Positions 1 through 8,151 of a stretch of 50,145 bases of DNA are shown piece by piece. A program made the position numbers and the translations under genes. Under the pieces are notes generated by a model that had not been told where the DNA came from, ran no database searches, and saw only the letters and a list, made by a program, of their open reading frames with translations. The stretch covers positions 1 to 50,145 of the forward strand of contig JADZFW010000124.1 in the NCBI GenBank assembly GCA_020854235.1, in the 5' to 3' direction. Within the stretch, counting starts at the first letter, position 1. Each line of letters begins with the position of its first letter. Source of the DNA: Flavobacteriaceae bacterium (GTDB lineage Bacteria > Bacteroidota > Bacteroidia > Flavobacteriales > Flavobacteriaceae).

Positions 1-11
1 ACTATAACATC

Positions 12-272
12 ATGGCTCACAAGAAAGGAGTAGGTAGTTCCAAGAACGGTAGAGAATCGGAAAGCAAACGTTTAGGCGTTAAAATTTTCGGTGGTCAAGT
101 TGCCAATGCTGGTAATATTATCATCCGCCAAAGAGGAACCAAACATCATCCGGGAGAAAATGTGTATATGGGTAAAGACCATACCATTCATGCTCAAGTA
201 GACGGTATTGTTGTTTTCAACAAACGAAAAGACGACAAATCTTACGTTTCTATCAAACCGGCAGAAGCTTAA
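12..272 (+). CDS. rpmA: 50S ribosomal protein bL27
   Basis: This is bL27, a component of the large ribosomal subunit whose N-terminus reaches towards the peptidyl-transferase centre. The 86-residue protein begins [16 protein letters not shown] and continues with the conserved blocks [22 protein letters not shown] and GKDHTIHA, which identify the family at its usual length. The N-terminus begins directly at MAHKKG, without the cleavable extension found in Firmicutes. Only 11 bases lie upstream, so the usual partner rplU (bL21) is expected just outside the window but is not visible. A strong hairpin terminator follows the stop codon. Confidence 0.97.
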   Translation: MAHKKGVGSSKNGRESESKRLGVKIFGGQVANAGNIIIRQRGTKHHPGENVYMGKDHTIHAQVDGIVVFNKRKDDKSYVSIKPAEA

Positions 273-294
273 ATTTTTCGTTTTATAACTTCAA

Positions 295-330
295 AGTAGA
301 GTTGTTGCCCGGCAATAACTCTACTTTTTT
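295..330 (+). terminator. Intrinsic terminator after rpmA
   Basis: A 13-bp stem (AGTAGAGTTGTTG paired with CAATAACTCTACT, one G-T pair) with a short CCCGG loop is followed directly by six T residues, 23 nt after the rpmA stop codon. Confidence 0.85.
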
Positions 331-442
331 ATTTTACCATTTCAGTCAAATCTTCAAGTATTCAATTAAAATACTCGAATGAAACTCCATTTTTTTACAA
401 CATGAATGTAAAATAATTGGAATAATTACGTTATTTTGCGGA

Positions 443-1681
443 GTGCATTTTCTATACAACATACTGATTTTCTTTGTTGATTTACTACTTCCTTTTACAT
501 CTTTTTTCAACCCCAAAATGAAATTATTTGTGAATGGTAGAAAAACTTCCATGTATCAAATTACCTCCAAACTCAACCCATCTGATAAAGTGATATGGAT
601 GCATTGCGCTTCATTAGGTGAATTTGAACAAGGAAGACCCATTATTGATAATTTCAAATTTCAATTTCCAAATTACAAAATTGTCCTTACTTTCTTTTCT
701 CCTTCAGGATATGAAATCAGAAAAAATTACGAAGGTGCCGATGTGATTGTTTACCTTCCGATGGATACACCTCAAAAAGTGCGCAAATTCATCAACGTAG
801 TGCATCCCGAATTAGCAATTTTTGTCAAATATGAATTCTGGCCCAATTATCTAAAGCATTTGCGTAAAAAAAACATCAAAACCATTCTTGTTTCAGGGAT
901 TTTCAGAGAAAATCAAGCTTTTTTTAAATCCAATTTTGCTTGGTATAGAAACCAATTAAAAACTTTTTCACATTTTTTTGTACAAGATGACTCTTCGGTA
1001 ACACTACTGCAAAATATCGGGTTTCAAAACGTATCCCAAAGTGGTGATACGAGATTTGACCGCGTTTCTCAATTGGTCTCTCAAAAAAAAGATATTCCAT
1101 TTCTGAAAGAATTTGCACAAGAAGCACATGTATTGGTAGCCGGAAGTACTTGGTCCCCCGACGAAACCATTTTGGTCCCATACATCAATCAAACCCAAAA
1201 TTTAAAATCTAAATTTATCATCGCTCCACATAACATTCATTTGGCAGATATCGAGAAATTGAATGCCGGAATTCATAAAAATGTGGTTCTCTATTCTCAA
1301 ATCAATATTCAAAATGCCTTCGAAGCGCAAGTTCTTATAATTGATTCTATCGGATTACTGAGTGCTGCCTATGCCTACGCTCAAGTAGCCTATGTAGGTG
1401 GTGGCTTTGGATCCGGTATTCACAATGTATTGGAACCGGCAACCTATGGTATTCCCATTCTCATTGGTCCTAAATATCAAAAGTTCAAAGAAGCCGTAGA
1501 TTTAATTAGACTTGGAGGTTGTGTCGAAATAAAAAACGAGTTTGATTTGACCCAAACATTAGATTTATTAGCTCAAAATCAAAATATTACAAAAACAAAA
1601 GGTCAAGTTTCAAAACTCTACGTCATGAATAATATGGGAGCTAGTGAAAAAATATTGGCTTATATTCAAGATGTATTGTAA
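443..1681 (+). CDS. waaA: 3-deoxy-D-manno-octulosonic acid (Kdo) transferase
   Basis: WaaA (KdtA) transfers Kdo from CMP-Kdo to the lipid A precursor at the inner membrane, an early step of LPS core synthesis. The 412-residue product has an N-terminal hydrophobic anchor (about residues 3-20), the acceptor-side block ASLGEFEQGRPII, then FFSPSGYE, GSTWSPDE and the donor-binding block GGFGSGIHNVLEPATYG near residue 320, all characteristic of the family. The start is a GTG: it places the anchor at the correct distance, and the next in-frame ATG lies beyond it. A TATTTTG sequence lies only a few bases upstream, so the 5' leader may be very short. It stands alone between the rpmA terminator and the Crp/Fnr gene. 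Confidence 0.93.
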   Translation: MHFLYNILIFFVDLLLPFTSFFNPKMKLFVNGRKTSMYQITSKLNPSDKVIWMHCASLGEFEQGRPIIDNFKFQFPNYKIVLTFFSPSGYEIRKNYEGADVIVYLPMDTPQKVRKFINVVHPELAIFVKYEFWPNYLKHLRKKNIKTILVSGIFRENQAFFKSNFAWYRNQLKTFSHFFVQDDSSVTLLQNIGFQNVSQSGDTRFDRVSQLVSQKKDIPFLKEFAQEAHVLVAGSTWSPDETILVPYINQTQNLKSKFIIAPHNIHLADIEKLNAGIHKNVVLYSQINIQNAFEAQVLIIDSIGLLSAAYAYAQVAYVGGGFGSGIHNVLEPATYGIPILIGPKYQKFKEAVDLIRLGGCVEIKNEFDLTQTLDLLAQNQNITKTKGQVSKLYVMNNMGASEKILAYIQDVL

Positions 1682-1757
1682 CTTTGTGGGTTCTAAGCCA
1701 AGCTAATCTAAAAACTGAGGATGATACCAATACCATCCTTCCCAAAAACGCAACCAA

Positions 1758-2402
1758 ATGGATAACAAAGTAAAAGAAAAATTGAAAGGTTTTTTCACTT
1801 TTCAATTTGAAGATGAACTTATTAATGAAATAGCCAATACGGGTGAACTAAGGCTAATAAAAGCCGGCGAAATATTAATGGACATCAATCATCATGTCAA
1901 TTTTGTGCCTTTTCTTTTGCAAGGTGTTTTCAAAGTGCTAAGTGAAGATAAAAATGGCAATGAAATCGTGATGTATTTTTTAGAAAGAGGCGATACTTGT
2001 GCTTCAACATTTATCAACTTTATCAATACAGAGAAAAGCAAAATCAGAGTGATTGCAGAAATCGATTCTGAAGTTGTTTTGGTGAGTTTGGATCATTTTG
2101 ACGATTGGATGGTCAAATACAAATCTTTCCGTTCCTATGTTATTGAAAGCTATAACATTCGCATCAAGGAAATGATTGAAGCAATCGACACTTTGGCATT
2201 CATGCAAATGGATCAACGCTTGTTGAAATATTTGAGAGATAGAGCGCAAGTACTCAGAGAAACAAATATTTCTACTACACATCAAGAAATCGCGTACGAC
2301 CTAAATACCAGTAGAGTAGTTATCTCTAGACTTTTAAAACAATTGGAAAATGAAGGTCGAATTGTCCTTAACCGCAACCGCATCGAAGTAATTGATTTAT
2401 AG
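1758..2402 (+). CDS. Crp/Fnr-family transcriptional regulator
   Basis: A 214-residue Crp/Fnr-type regulator. Residues about 20-115 form the cyclic-nucleotide-binding-like beta-roll (LIKAGEILMDI, GVFKVLSEDKNGNEIVMYFLERGD). Residues 120-150 form the dimer helix, and the C-terminus is a winged helix with the recognition segment LNTSRVVISRLLKQLENEG. There is only one cysteine, so it lacks the cysteine cluster of oxygen-sensing FNR proteins, and its effector is unknown. It is a single gene between waaA and a convergent lipoprotein gene. Two Crp/Fnr-style dyads elsewhere in the window, upstream of the rhodanese and DUF4395 genes, are plausible targets of this regulator or of a paralogue; that link is inference. 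Confidence 0.9.
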   Translation: MDNKVKEKLKGFFTFQFEDELINEIANTGELRLIKAGEILMDINHHVNFVPFLLQGVFKVLSEDKNGNEIVMYFLERGDTCASTFINFINTEKSKIRVIAEIDSEVVLVSLDHFDDWMVKYKSFRSYVIESYNIRIKEMIEAIDTLAFMQMDQRLLKYLRDRAQVLRETNISTTHQEIAYDLNTSRVVISRLLKQLENEGRIVLNRNRIEVIDL

Positions 2403-2403
2403 A

Positions 2404-2832
2404 CTAAAAATTACTAATCCTCAGTACAGTTGCACTCAACATTTCAACGTGATATTCTCTGGCTTGGTATTCGACAGTATTGGAAACTCCTCCTGTCAAA
2501 GGATTAAATTGACTTGAATCACAAGGACAATTTAAATAAAGCCCATCATAAGTCATAGCTGTACAATCATTGACGCCATAATGCGGACAAGCTCTATCGT
2601 AAGCTATATATCCACTACCATTTCTATTGATTATAAGAATACCTTTAAGCCCAAATTCAGGAGAAATAGGCGTATAAGCATATCCACTCGGGACCAATAA
2701 ATTTTGATACATAGGCAAACTCATATCAATTGTTACATTGACATCTCTATTGGGCAATAAATCATTTGGTTTGTAGTCTTCACATGAAATGAATAATCCA
2801 AAAGACATGAATAAAAAATATAAAGTTCGCAT
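2404..2832 (-). CDS. Rieske-like lipoprotein with an altered cluster ligand
   Basis: A 142-residue exported lipoprotein. The ATG at 2832 gives a compact signal peptide ending in a lipobox-like FISC; an in-frame TTG six codons upstream is a weaker alternative. The C-terminal half resembles a Rieske [2Fe-2S] fold. It has CPH at residues 82-84, a 17-residue gap, then CPCD at 102-105, matching the C-x-H ... C-x-x-H pattern in spacing but with the last histidine replaced by aspartate (D105). C90 and C104 occupy the positions of the disulfide in bc1-type Rieske proteins. It may bind an atypical cluster or none. The gene converges on the Crp/Fnr gene with one base between them and diverges from greA. 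Confidence 0.75.
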   Translation of the reverse strand: MRTLYFLFMSFGLFISCEDYKPNDLLPNRDVNVTIDMSLPMYQNLLVPSGYAYTPISPEFGLKGILIINRNGSGYIAYDRACPHYGVNDCTAMTYDGLYLNCPCDSSQFNPLTGGVSNTVEYQAREYHVEMLSATVLRISNF

Positions 2833-2889
2833 AGATTGGTATAGTTTCAAATAAAAAACGCAAATTACAATTTATTCGTATATATTTTG

Positions 2890-2897
2890 TATTTTTG
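2890..2897 (+). promoter_or_regulatory. Probable greA promoter (-7 box)
   Basis: TATTTTTG matches the Bacteroidetes -7 consensus TAnnTTTG. It would place the transcript start near 2903, giving a greA leader of about 110 nt. I see no clear -33 TTG. Confidence 0.5.
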
Positions 2898-2904
2898 CTC
2901 TCCT

Positions 2905-2937
2905 AATCTCATCCAAGTCTTTTGGATTGAGATTTTT
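2905..2937 (+). promoter_or_regulatory. Hairpin in the greA leader, attenuator-like
   Basis: AATCTCATCCAA pairs with TTGGATTGAGATT (one bulged T) around a five-base loop and is followed by a short T run. It lies immediately after the predicted transcript start and about 75 nt before the greA ATG. It could be a 5'-terminal stabilising hairpin or a premature terminator. Confidence 0.5.
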
Positions 2938-3012
2938 GTAATTTTAGGAACGACCAAAACAAACCATTTTAATACAAAAAAAGGTTCCCATTCAATTAAT
3001 AAAGCATCAAAA

Positions 3013-3486
3013 ATGAGTAGCATATCTTATTATTCTGCAGAAGGTTTACAAAAACTAAAAGATGAATTACATTTTTTAGAACATCAAGAACGCCCGCGTA
3101 TTTCTGAAGCCATTGCCGAAGCACGTGATAAAGGAGATTTGAGCGAAAATGCCGAATATCACGCTGCCAAAGAACAACAGTCCATGATTGAATACAAGAT
3201 TGTGCAACTCAAAAATACGTTGTCCAATGCTCGTATTATTGATGAATCTCAATTGGATAATTCCAAAGCTTTGATACATTCCAAGGTGAAAATTAAAAAT
3301 TTGACACTCAACAAAGAAATGAGTTTTACCCTTGTCGCAGATGCCGAAGCCGACTTGGCTGGTGGTAAACTTTCTGTCAATTCCCCTATAGGCAATGGTA
3401 TTTTAGGCAAAAAAGTAGGTGATATTGCCGACATTGCTGTCCCTAATGGTAAATTGCAAGTTGAAATTTTGGAAATTTCAAGGTAA
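3013..3486 (+). CDS. greA: Transcription elongation factor GreA
   Basis: GreA enters the secondary channel of RNA polymerase and stimulates cleavage of backtracked RNA, rescuing stalled complexes. The ATG at 3013 gives a 157-residue protein of standard length; the open frame continues upstream but without the GreA fold. The N-terminal coiled coil carries the acidic tip signature ARDKGDLSENAEYHAAKEQQ (residues about 39-58). The C-terminal FKBP-like domain ends with GNGILGKKVGDIADIAVPNG, a variant of the usual SPIGxALLGKxxGD motif. The leader is long and contains a hairpin, suggesting control at the leader. A terminator follows the stop codon. Confidence 0.96.
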   Translation: MSSISYYSAEGLQKLKDELHFLEHQERPRISEAIAEARDKGDLSENAEYHAAKEQQSMIEYKIVQLKNTLSNARIIDESQLDNSKALIHSKVKIKNLTLNKEMSFTLVADAEADLAGGKLSVNSPIGNGILGKKVGDIADIAVPNGKLQVEILEISR

Positions 3487-3510
3487 AATTTAATATTAAT
3501 ATTTTATGAA

Positions 3511-3541
3511 AACCACTGTTTAGTCAACGGTGGTTTTTTTA
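3511..3541 (+). terminator. Intrinsic terminator after greA
   Basis: AACCACTGTT pairs with AACGGTGGTT (one G-T pair) around TAGTC and is followed by a run of T. It separates greA from the HIT-family gene. Confidence 0.85.
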
Positions 3542-3549
3542 TTTATAGC

Positions 3550-3557
3550 TATATTTG
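3550..3557 (+). promoter_or_regulatory. Probable promoter (-7 box) of the HIT gene
   Basis: TATATTTG matches TAnnTTTG, just after the greA terminator and 18 nt before the HIT start codon, so the leader would be only about 10 nt. Confidence 0.5.
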
Positions 3558-3574
3558 TTAAAAATTATTTTATC

Positions 3575-3964
3575 ATGGCAAGTATTTTTACCAAAATTAT
3601 CAACGGAGAAATCCCAAGTTACAAAATAGCAGAAGACGAACGATTTTACTCTTTTCTTGACATTAATCCCAATGCCATTGGTCATACATTGGTGATTCCT
3701 AAAAAAGAAGTGGACAAAATCTTTGACTTAGATGAATCTGAATACACTGCTTTATTGCAATTTTCTTATAAAATAGCCAAAGCTATCGAAAAAAGTGTGT
3801 CTTGTAAAAGGGTAGGAATTGCAGTCATTGGACTGGAAGTACCTCATGCTCACGTACATCTTATTCCACTAAACGAAATGAAAGATGCAACTTTCGGAAG
3901 CAAAGTGAAATTGAGTAATGAGGAATTTGTAGCCTTAGTGGAAAAAATAAAAAGCAACCTATAA
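3575..3964 (+). CDS. HIT-family nucleotide hydrolase (HinT-like)
   Basis: A 129-residue histidine-triad protein. HinT-type enzymes hydrolyse the P-N bond of nucleoside phosphoramidates. The start at ATG 3575 gives the family N-terminus MASIFTKIINGEIPSYKIAED. The core has FLDINPNAIGHTLVIPKKEVD, and the active-site triad is HAHVHLIP near residues 98-105. The longer open frame upstream overlaps the greA terminator and is not family-like. The length and the G-x-EVPHAHVHL context fit the HinT branch better than Fhit or GalT. It is a single gene with its own promoter box, and a terminator overlaps its 3' end. Confidence 0.93.
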   Translation: MASIFTKIINGEIPSYKIAEDERFYSFLDINPNAIGHTLVIPKKEVDKIFDLDESEYTALLQFSYKIAKAIEKSVSCKRVGIAVIGLEVPHAHVHLIPLNEMKDATFGSKVKLSNEEFVALVEKIKSNL

Positions 3965-3986
3965 AAGTTGCTTTTTATTTTTATAT
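3949..3986 (+). terminator. Intrinsic terminator overlapping the 3' end of the HIT gene
   Basis: AAAAAGCAAC pairs perfectly with GTTGCTTTTT around CTATAAAA. The left arm lies in the last codons of the HIT gene. A- and T-rich flanks mean it could also work for the convergent alkaline phosphatase gene. Confidence 0.75.
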
Positions 3987-4003
3987 AGTTTTTCTATATT
4001 TTG

Positions 4004-5416
4004 TTACTCCTTAATACCCGCAACTTTCAACATAAAATAATGCAAGTCGGTGTTGACTAAAAAATTGGGATGATTTTCCTTTCCGGGTCCAAACATTGCA
4101 ATTTCCACATAATCAGCCGAATGATTATCGCCAATCCAACCTACATTGGTAAATTTTTTCTGAATATCTGACAATAATTTGAAAGGTAATTTTTTGTAAT
4201 TATACAAACCATCTTCTCTTTTTTCTAATCCATGATAATAACCAAAAATCTCTTTCGCATCTTCATTGGAAATTTTAAAGCCATTGGCATACTCAATTTT
4301 TTCAATCACTTGTTCCAAAGTAAAATCAGAAGTAATGCCATTTAATATCCATTCATTGGTTTGTTTAAACTTCTGAATCCGGTCAAAATTTTCATTTGCT
4401 TCTTTGCCATAAACCACGCCGGGATTTGAATTTCCATGATCGGTTGTAATGATGATTAATGTGTTGCCATCTTTTTCTGCAAAATCAAGTGCCACAGCCA
4501 AAGCCTCATCAAAAGCCACTTGATCGTAAATCAATCCTCCAATATCATTGGCATGCGCTGCCCAATCCACTTTACCGCCTTCTACCTGCAATACAAATCC
4601 TTCGGGGTGTGATTTCATGTGTTCGATAGCTTTGAAGGTCATTTCCGCCAAAGTTGGGATTCTTTCTTGCAATTCCGGTGAACTATTTCTATCAATGGTG
4701 TAAGGCAATCCATCTTCGTGAAATACACCCAAGATAGGTTTGCCACTTGAGGTTTTCAATAAATCTGTGCGGTTTTTTACCACTTGATAGCCACCTTTTT
4801 CAAAATTTAAATACATATCCTTACTATCTTTTCTCTTATCGGATGCAAATACTTCATGACCGCCACCCATCAAAACATCAAAGTTTTGTTCCAAATACAT
4901 CTCAGCAATATCTTCCATACTTCCTCGATTTTTAGCACTGATTAAAAAACCTGCCGGAGTAGCATGGGTAATGGGAACAGTTGTCACACAACCGGCTTTC
5001 TTTCCTGCTTTTTTAAATTTTTGCCAAATAGGCGTATGCACTTCGCCATTGGTTCCAAAATTGAGTTTGCCGTTTTCTACTCTATGTCCGCCACCCCAAG
5101 ATGAACTTGCAGCAGCTGAATCTGTTACAATTGAAGAAGCCGAAGCCATATCCATCAAACCTCTGCTCACTTTATTTTCACGATATAAATTGAGCCAATT
5201 CGATCCATTTCCAGTAGTTCGTTTCAAATACAAATCAGCCATATTCAAAGTTCCGATACTCATACCGTCACTGACCATAAAGATGATGTTGCGTGCTGTT
5301 TTATTAAACTTTTTCTTTTCTAATCCCGATGCTTGTGAAAACACTTCTACCGGACTGAGTAAGGTGGCTCCGAGTCCAAACAAGCTTGCATTTTTAAAAA
5401 AGTTCCTTCTTTCCAT
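4004..5416 (-). CDS. Alkaline phosphatase, PhoA superfamily
   Basis: A 470-residue alkaline phosphatase that releases phosphate from monoesters outside the cytoplasm. The N-terminus MERRNFFKNASLFGLGATLL looks like a twin-arginine (Tat) signal. Metal and catalytic elements are visible: VSDGMSIG (D50), VTDSAAAS with nucleophile S100, the block VEGGKVDWAAHAND, TTDHGNSNPG and the C-terminal GDNHSADYVE. The nucleophile is serine, as in classical PhoA, not the threonine of PafA-type enzymes. The gene is monocistronic, with a promoter box upstream and a convergent HIT gene downstream. The substrate range cannot be read from sequence. Confidence 0.92.
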   Translation of the reverse strand: MERRNFFKNASLFGLGATLLSPVEVFSQASGLEKKKFNKTARNIIFMVSDGMSIGTLNMADLYLKRTTGNGSNWLNLYRENKVSRGLMDMASASSIVTDSAAASSSWGGGHRVENGKLNFGTNGEVHTPIWQKFKKAGKKAGCVTTVPITHATPAGFLISAKNRGSMEDIAEMYLEQNFDVLMGGGHEVFASDKRKDSKDMYLNFEKGGYQVVKNRTDLLKTSSGKPILGVFHEDGLPYTIDRNSSPELQERIPTLAEMTFKAIEHMKSHPEGFVLQVEGGKVDWAAHANDIGGLIYDQVAFDEALAVALDFAEKDGNTLIIITTDHGNSNPGVVYGKEANENFDRIQKFKQTNEWILNGITSDFTLEQVIEKIEYANGFKISNEDAKEIFGYYHGLEKREDGLYNYKKLPFKLLSDIQKKFTNVGWIGDNHSADYVEIAMFGPGKENHPNFLVNTDLHYFMLKVAGIKE

Positions 5417-5483
5417 GAATAAATATTTAAGTTTTTTTAATGTATGTACTGTATGAAGCAGTAAAGTAAATACCTTCTATAGG

Positions 5484-5491
5484 CAAAAGTA
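5484..5491 (-). promoter_or_regulatory. Probable promoter (-7 box) of the alkaline phosphatase gene
   Basis: On the minus strand TACTTTTG matches TAnnTTTG, 68 nt upstream of the start codon. No convincing -33 element was seen. Confidence 0.4.
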
Positions 5492-5621
5492 ATTTTATTT
5501 TCTATAGTCTGAGTTAAATAAGTGAAATTTTACAATTTGATAGTTTGGCTTCAAATACAGCTTAAACGAGAACCTACTTTAGAAAAAATACAAACCTATT
5601 CAACTGTTTTTATAAAAATAA

Positions 5622-6728
5622 TCACTTCTTAGGCAATTTGATTAAAAATACGGTTCCCTTACCTACTTCCGATTCCAATACCATGATTTTCCCATTGTGA
5701 AAATCCTCTATGATGCGTTTAGATAATGACAAACCCAATCCCCAACCTCTTTTTTTGGTTGTAAATCCGGGTTCGAATATTTTTTTAAACAATTTTTTTG
5801 GAATTCCCTTACCCGTATCGGTAAATCTGATCATTACATATTGAGAATCCTCATACATTTTAAGATAGATTTTTCCTCTTCCCTGCATGGCATCAATGGC
5901 ATTTTTAACCAAATTTTCAATTACCCATCCATACAATTCCGCATGTGTATTGACGATATAATGAGATGCTTCTGATTTGAATTTGAATTGAACTTGCTTG
6001 GAAGCTCTAGATTGCAAATATTGAAAGGCATTTTCCGTCAATGCCACCACATCTTGCTTGCTTAAAGGAGTTTCTGAACCTATTTTTGAAAAACGATTGG
6101 CAATAACTTCCAATCTCAACACATCTTTTTCTATTTCGGAAGCAACTTCCATATTTTTGGCATCTTCTCTCAATAAAGCAATCCAACCCAAAAGAGAAGT
6201 CAATGGCGTTCCTATTTGATGTGCAGTCTCTTTTGCCATTCCTGTCCACAATTGGTTTTGAGCCGCAATTTTACTACTGTGATTAAACAAGTAAATCACG
6301 ACCGAAAACAAAAATAGAATCAACACCAATCCCAAAGGATAATACTTCAAATTGGTCAAAATCTCCGAATCACGATAGTATAAATATTGTTTAGAAGTAT
6401 CGTCCAAATTGATTTGCAATGCTTCGTTTTGAGTTTTCATGATACTCAATTGTTGCTTCAAATAATTCAAATCATCAACTTTTTTCTCATCCAAATTCTG
6501 AAATTCCAAAATATTCCCTTGTTCATCCGTTAATATCAAAGGAATATTATAATTGCTTGAAATAATTTGAATCTCAAAAGACACATCTGCATCCAAATCA
6601 GCATTGCTAAACATTTTTTTATAGGCTGTAGCCAATATTTCCATCTTCGTACGTTCCTCTTCCTTAAACTTTTGAAAGAAAATATAGGTATTCCATAGAA
6701 TCAAACTCACTATAAAGAGCGATACCAA
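5622..6728 (-). CDS. Sensor histidine kinase
   Basis: A membrane sensor kinase of about 368 residues. It has an N-terminal transmembrane helix, a periplasmic sensor segment of about 100 residues with no recognised domain, a second helix (about residues 130-148), a HisKA phosphoacceptor region with AHQIGTPLTSLLG (H170), and an HATPase domain with NAIDAM, DTGKGIPKKLF and GWGLGLSLSKRIIED. The start is uncertain. The first usable start is TTG at 6728, but the frame is open further upstream and the residues there (FTKNIIRWGII) look like a genuine N-terminus, although no ATG, GTG or TTG precedes them. No response regulator is adjacent, so it is an orphan kinase here. Confidence 0.88.
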   Translation of the reverse strand: MVSLFIVSLILWNTYIFFQKFKEEERTKMEILATAYKKMFSNADLDADVSFEIQIISSNYNIPLILTDEQGNILEFQNLDEKKVDDLNYLKQQLSIMKTQNEALQINLDDTSKQYLYYRDSEILTNLKYYPLGLVLILFLFSVVIYLFNHSSKIAAQNQLWTGMAKETAHQIGTPLTSLLGWIALLREDAKNMEVASEIEKDVLRLEVIANRFSKIGSETPLSKQDVVALTENAFQYLQSRASKQVQFKFKSEASHYIVNTHAELYGWVIENLVKNAIDAMQGRGKIYLKMYEDSQYVMIRFTDTGKGIPKKLFKKIFEPGFTTKKRGWGLGLSLSKRIIEDFHNGKIMVLESEVGKGTVFLIKLPKK

Positions 6729-6937
6729 GATGATTCCCCAACGGATGATATTTTTAGTGAAAGTATTTATGGAAAATAATTTTGTTAGTGAAATATTTTA
6801 ATTTTAAAATTATTTTCATTCAATAAGCTTATGAAGTAAAGAATGAAAGCGAAAACAAAGATACAAAACCTTTTACATTGACAGAATAGAATAAATTTTT
6901 TGAATGTCTTGATTCTTTTTTTCATTAAAAAAATATG

Positions 6938-6945
6938 TAAGTTTG
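6938..6945 (+). promoter_or_regulatory. Probable promoter (-7 box) of the DUF3127 gene
   Basis: TAAGTTTG matches TAnnTTTG, 20 nt before the start codon, implying a very short leader. Confidence 0.45.
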
Positions 6946-6964
6946 CACATTAAACAAATATCAC

Positions 6965-7333
6965 ATGGAAGTAACCGGACGTATTAAAAAAATTGAACCG
7001 ACCAAAGAATTTGGAAGCAGCGGTTTTAAAAAAAGAGAATTGGTAATCACTACTGAAGAACAATATCCACAACACATTCTCATCGAATTTGTACAAGATA
7101 AATGTGCCTTATTAGATGCAGTTCAAGAAGGTCAAAATGTAAAAGTAGCCATCAACCTAAGAGGTAGAGAATGGATTAACCCACAAGGCGAAGCCAAATA
7201 TTTCAATTCCTTAAACGGTTGGAAAATTGATTTAGTTCAAGCTAATGCACCACAACCTATGGCTCCTACACCCAAATTTGAAGAAGTAGATCCATTTGTT
7301 GATAGCAACGAACCCGATGATTTACCATTTTAG
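6965..7333 (+). CDS. DUF3127 protein with SSB-like acidic tail
   Basis: A 122-residue protein of the DUF3127 family, a small Bacteroidetes family that resembles an OB fold. The first ~95 residues alternate beta strands (MEVTGRIKKIEP, FKKRELVITTEEQY, ILIEFVQDKC, VKVAINLRGREW, KYFNSLNGWKIDLV). A proline-rich linker follows (about residues 93-105), then an acidic tail ending in DDLPF. That layout is the same as single-stranded DNA-binding protein, whose terminal DDIPF peptide recruits repair and replication enzymes. A role in DNA binding and partner recruitment is therefore likely but not proven. The last base of the stop codon is also the first base of a dispersed palindrome. Confidence 0.85.
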   Translation: MEVTGRIKKIEPTKEFGSSGFKKRELVITTEEQYPQHILIEFVQDKCALLDAVQEGQNVKVAINLRGREWINPQGEAKYFNSLNGWKIDLVQANAPQPMAPTPKFEEVDPFVDSNEPDDLPF

Positions 7334-7359
7334 TCCCGATTCTCGATAGCTATCGGGAC
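7333..7359. repeat. Dispersed palindrome, copy 1 (interrupted)
   Basis: GTCCCGAT, then TC, then TCGATAGCTATCGGGAC: a variant of the 20-bp palindrome seen perfectly at 31566. It starts on the last base of the DUF3127 stop codon. Confidence 0.7.
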
Positions 7360-7448
7360 GGAAATAGAAATTAGCCCTTCAAATTCGCTCAGGGTAATTA
7401 GAAGTAAGTAGCTTTATTTTTAGATTTATTTCTAAATTTTGAATTTAC

Positions 7449-8084
7449 ATGTTTTTATTAAAATCCGAAGATAAATTTCCACCTATTGAACTTGCAAACG
7501 CTGATGGGGTTTTGGCTGTAGGTGGTGATTTACAACCGGAGCGTTTACTCGAAGCTTATAAACTAGGAATTTTTCCTTGGTATAATGAAGGTGAACCCGT
7601 TATTTGGTACAGTCCTCCCTTCAGAATGGTTCTCAAACCAAACGAAGTCTACATCAGTAAAAGCATGAAAAAGATATTGAAAGATGAAGTTTTTCATGTC
7701 ACTTTCAATCAAAACTTTGTACAAGTAATCGAACTTTGTCAAAAAATATACCGTCCTGACCAACCCGGCACTTGGATTACCAAAGATTTGAAAAAATCCA
7801 TGATAAAATTGCACCAAATGGGCAAAGCAAAATCAGTGGAAGTATGGAAAAATGATGCGTTGGTTGGCGGTTTATATGGTTTGGATCTGGACCAAATTTT
7901 TTGTGGTGAAAGCATGTTTAGCATGGTTCCCAATGCCTCTAAAGTAGCTTTTATCTCGCTTTGCCAAAAACTCGAACGCGAAAACTATCGCCTTTTGGAC
8001 TGTCAAGTATACAACGAACACCTAGAAAGTTTGGGTGCCTACGAAATACCACGATCTGAATTCAAAACTTATTTGAATTTATAA
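7449..8084 (+). CDS. aat: Leucyl/phenylalanyl-tRNA--protein transferase
   Basis: Aat adds Leu or Phe from aminoacyl-tRNA to proteins with N-terminal Arg or Lys, marking them for the ClpS-ClpAP N-end-rule pathway. The 211-residue product shows the family pattern FPPIELANADGVLAVGGDL, the LGIFPWYNEGEPVIWYSPPFRMVL block, PGTWIT and the GNAT-like core GLYGLDLDQIFCGESMFS, close to the usual length. It is an isolated gene downstream of the DUF3127 gene and its palindrome, on the same strand as the following MazG-like gene. Confidence 0.95.
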   Translation: MFLLKSEDKFPPIELANADGVLAVGGDLQPERLLEAYKLGIFPWYNEGEPVIWYSPPFRMVLKPNEVYISKSMKKILKDEVFHVTFNQNFVQVIELCQKIYRPDQPGTWITKDLKKSMIKLHQMGKAKSVEVWKNDALVGGLYGLDLDQIFCGESMFSMVPNASKVAFISLCQKLERENYRLLDCQVYNEHLESLGAYEIPRSEFKTYLNL

Positions 8085-8151
8085 TTGAAAAGCTTCTCCT
8101 ATTCAAAAATCAAACAATTCCCACCAATACTGATATAAATCAAAAATCCAA

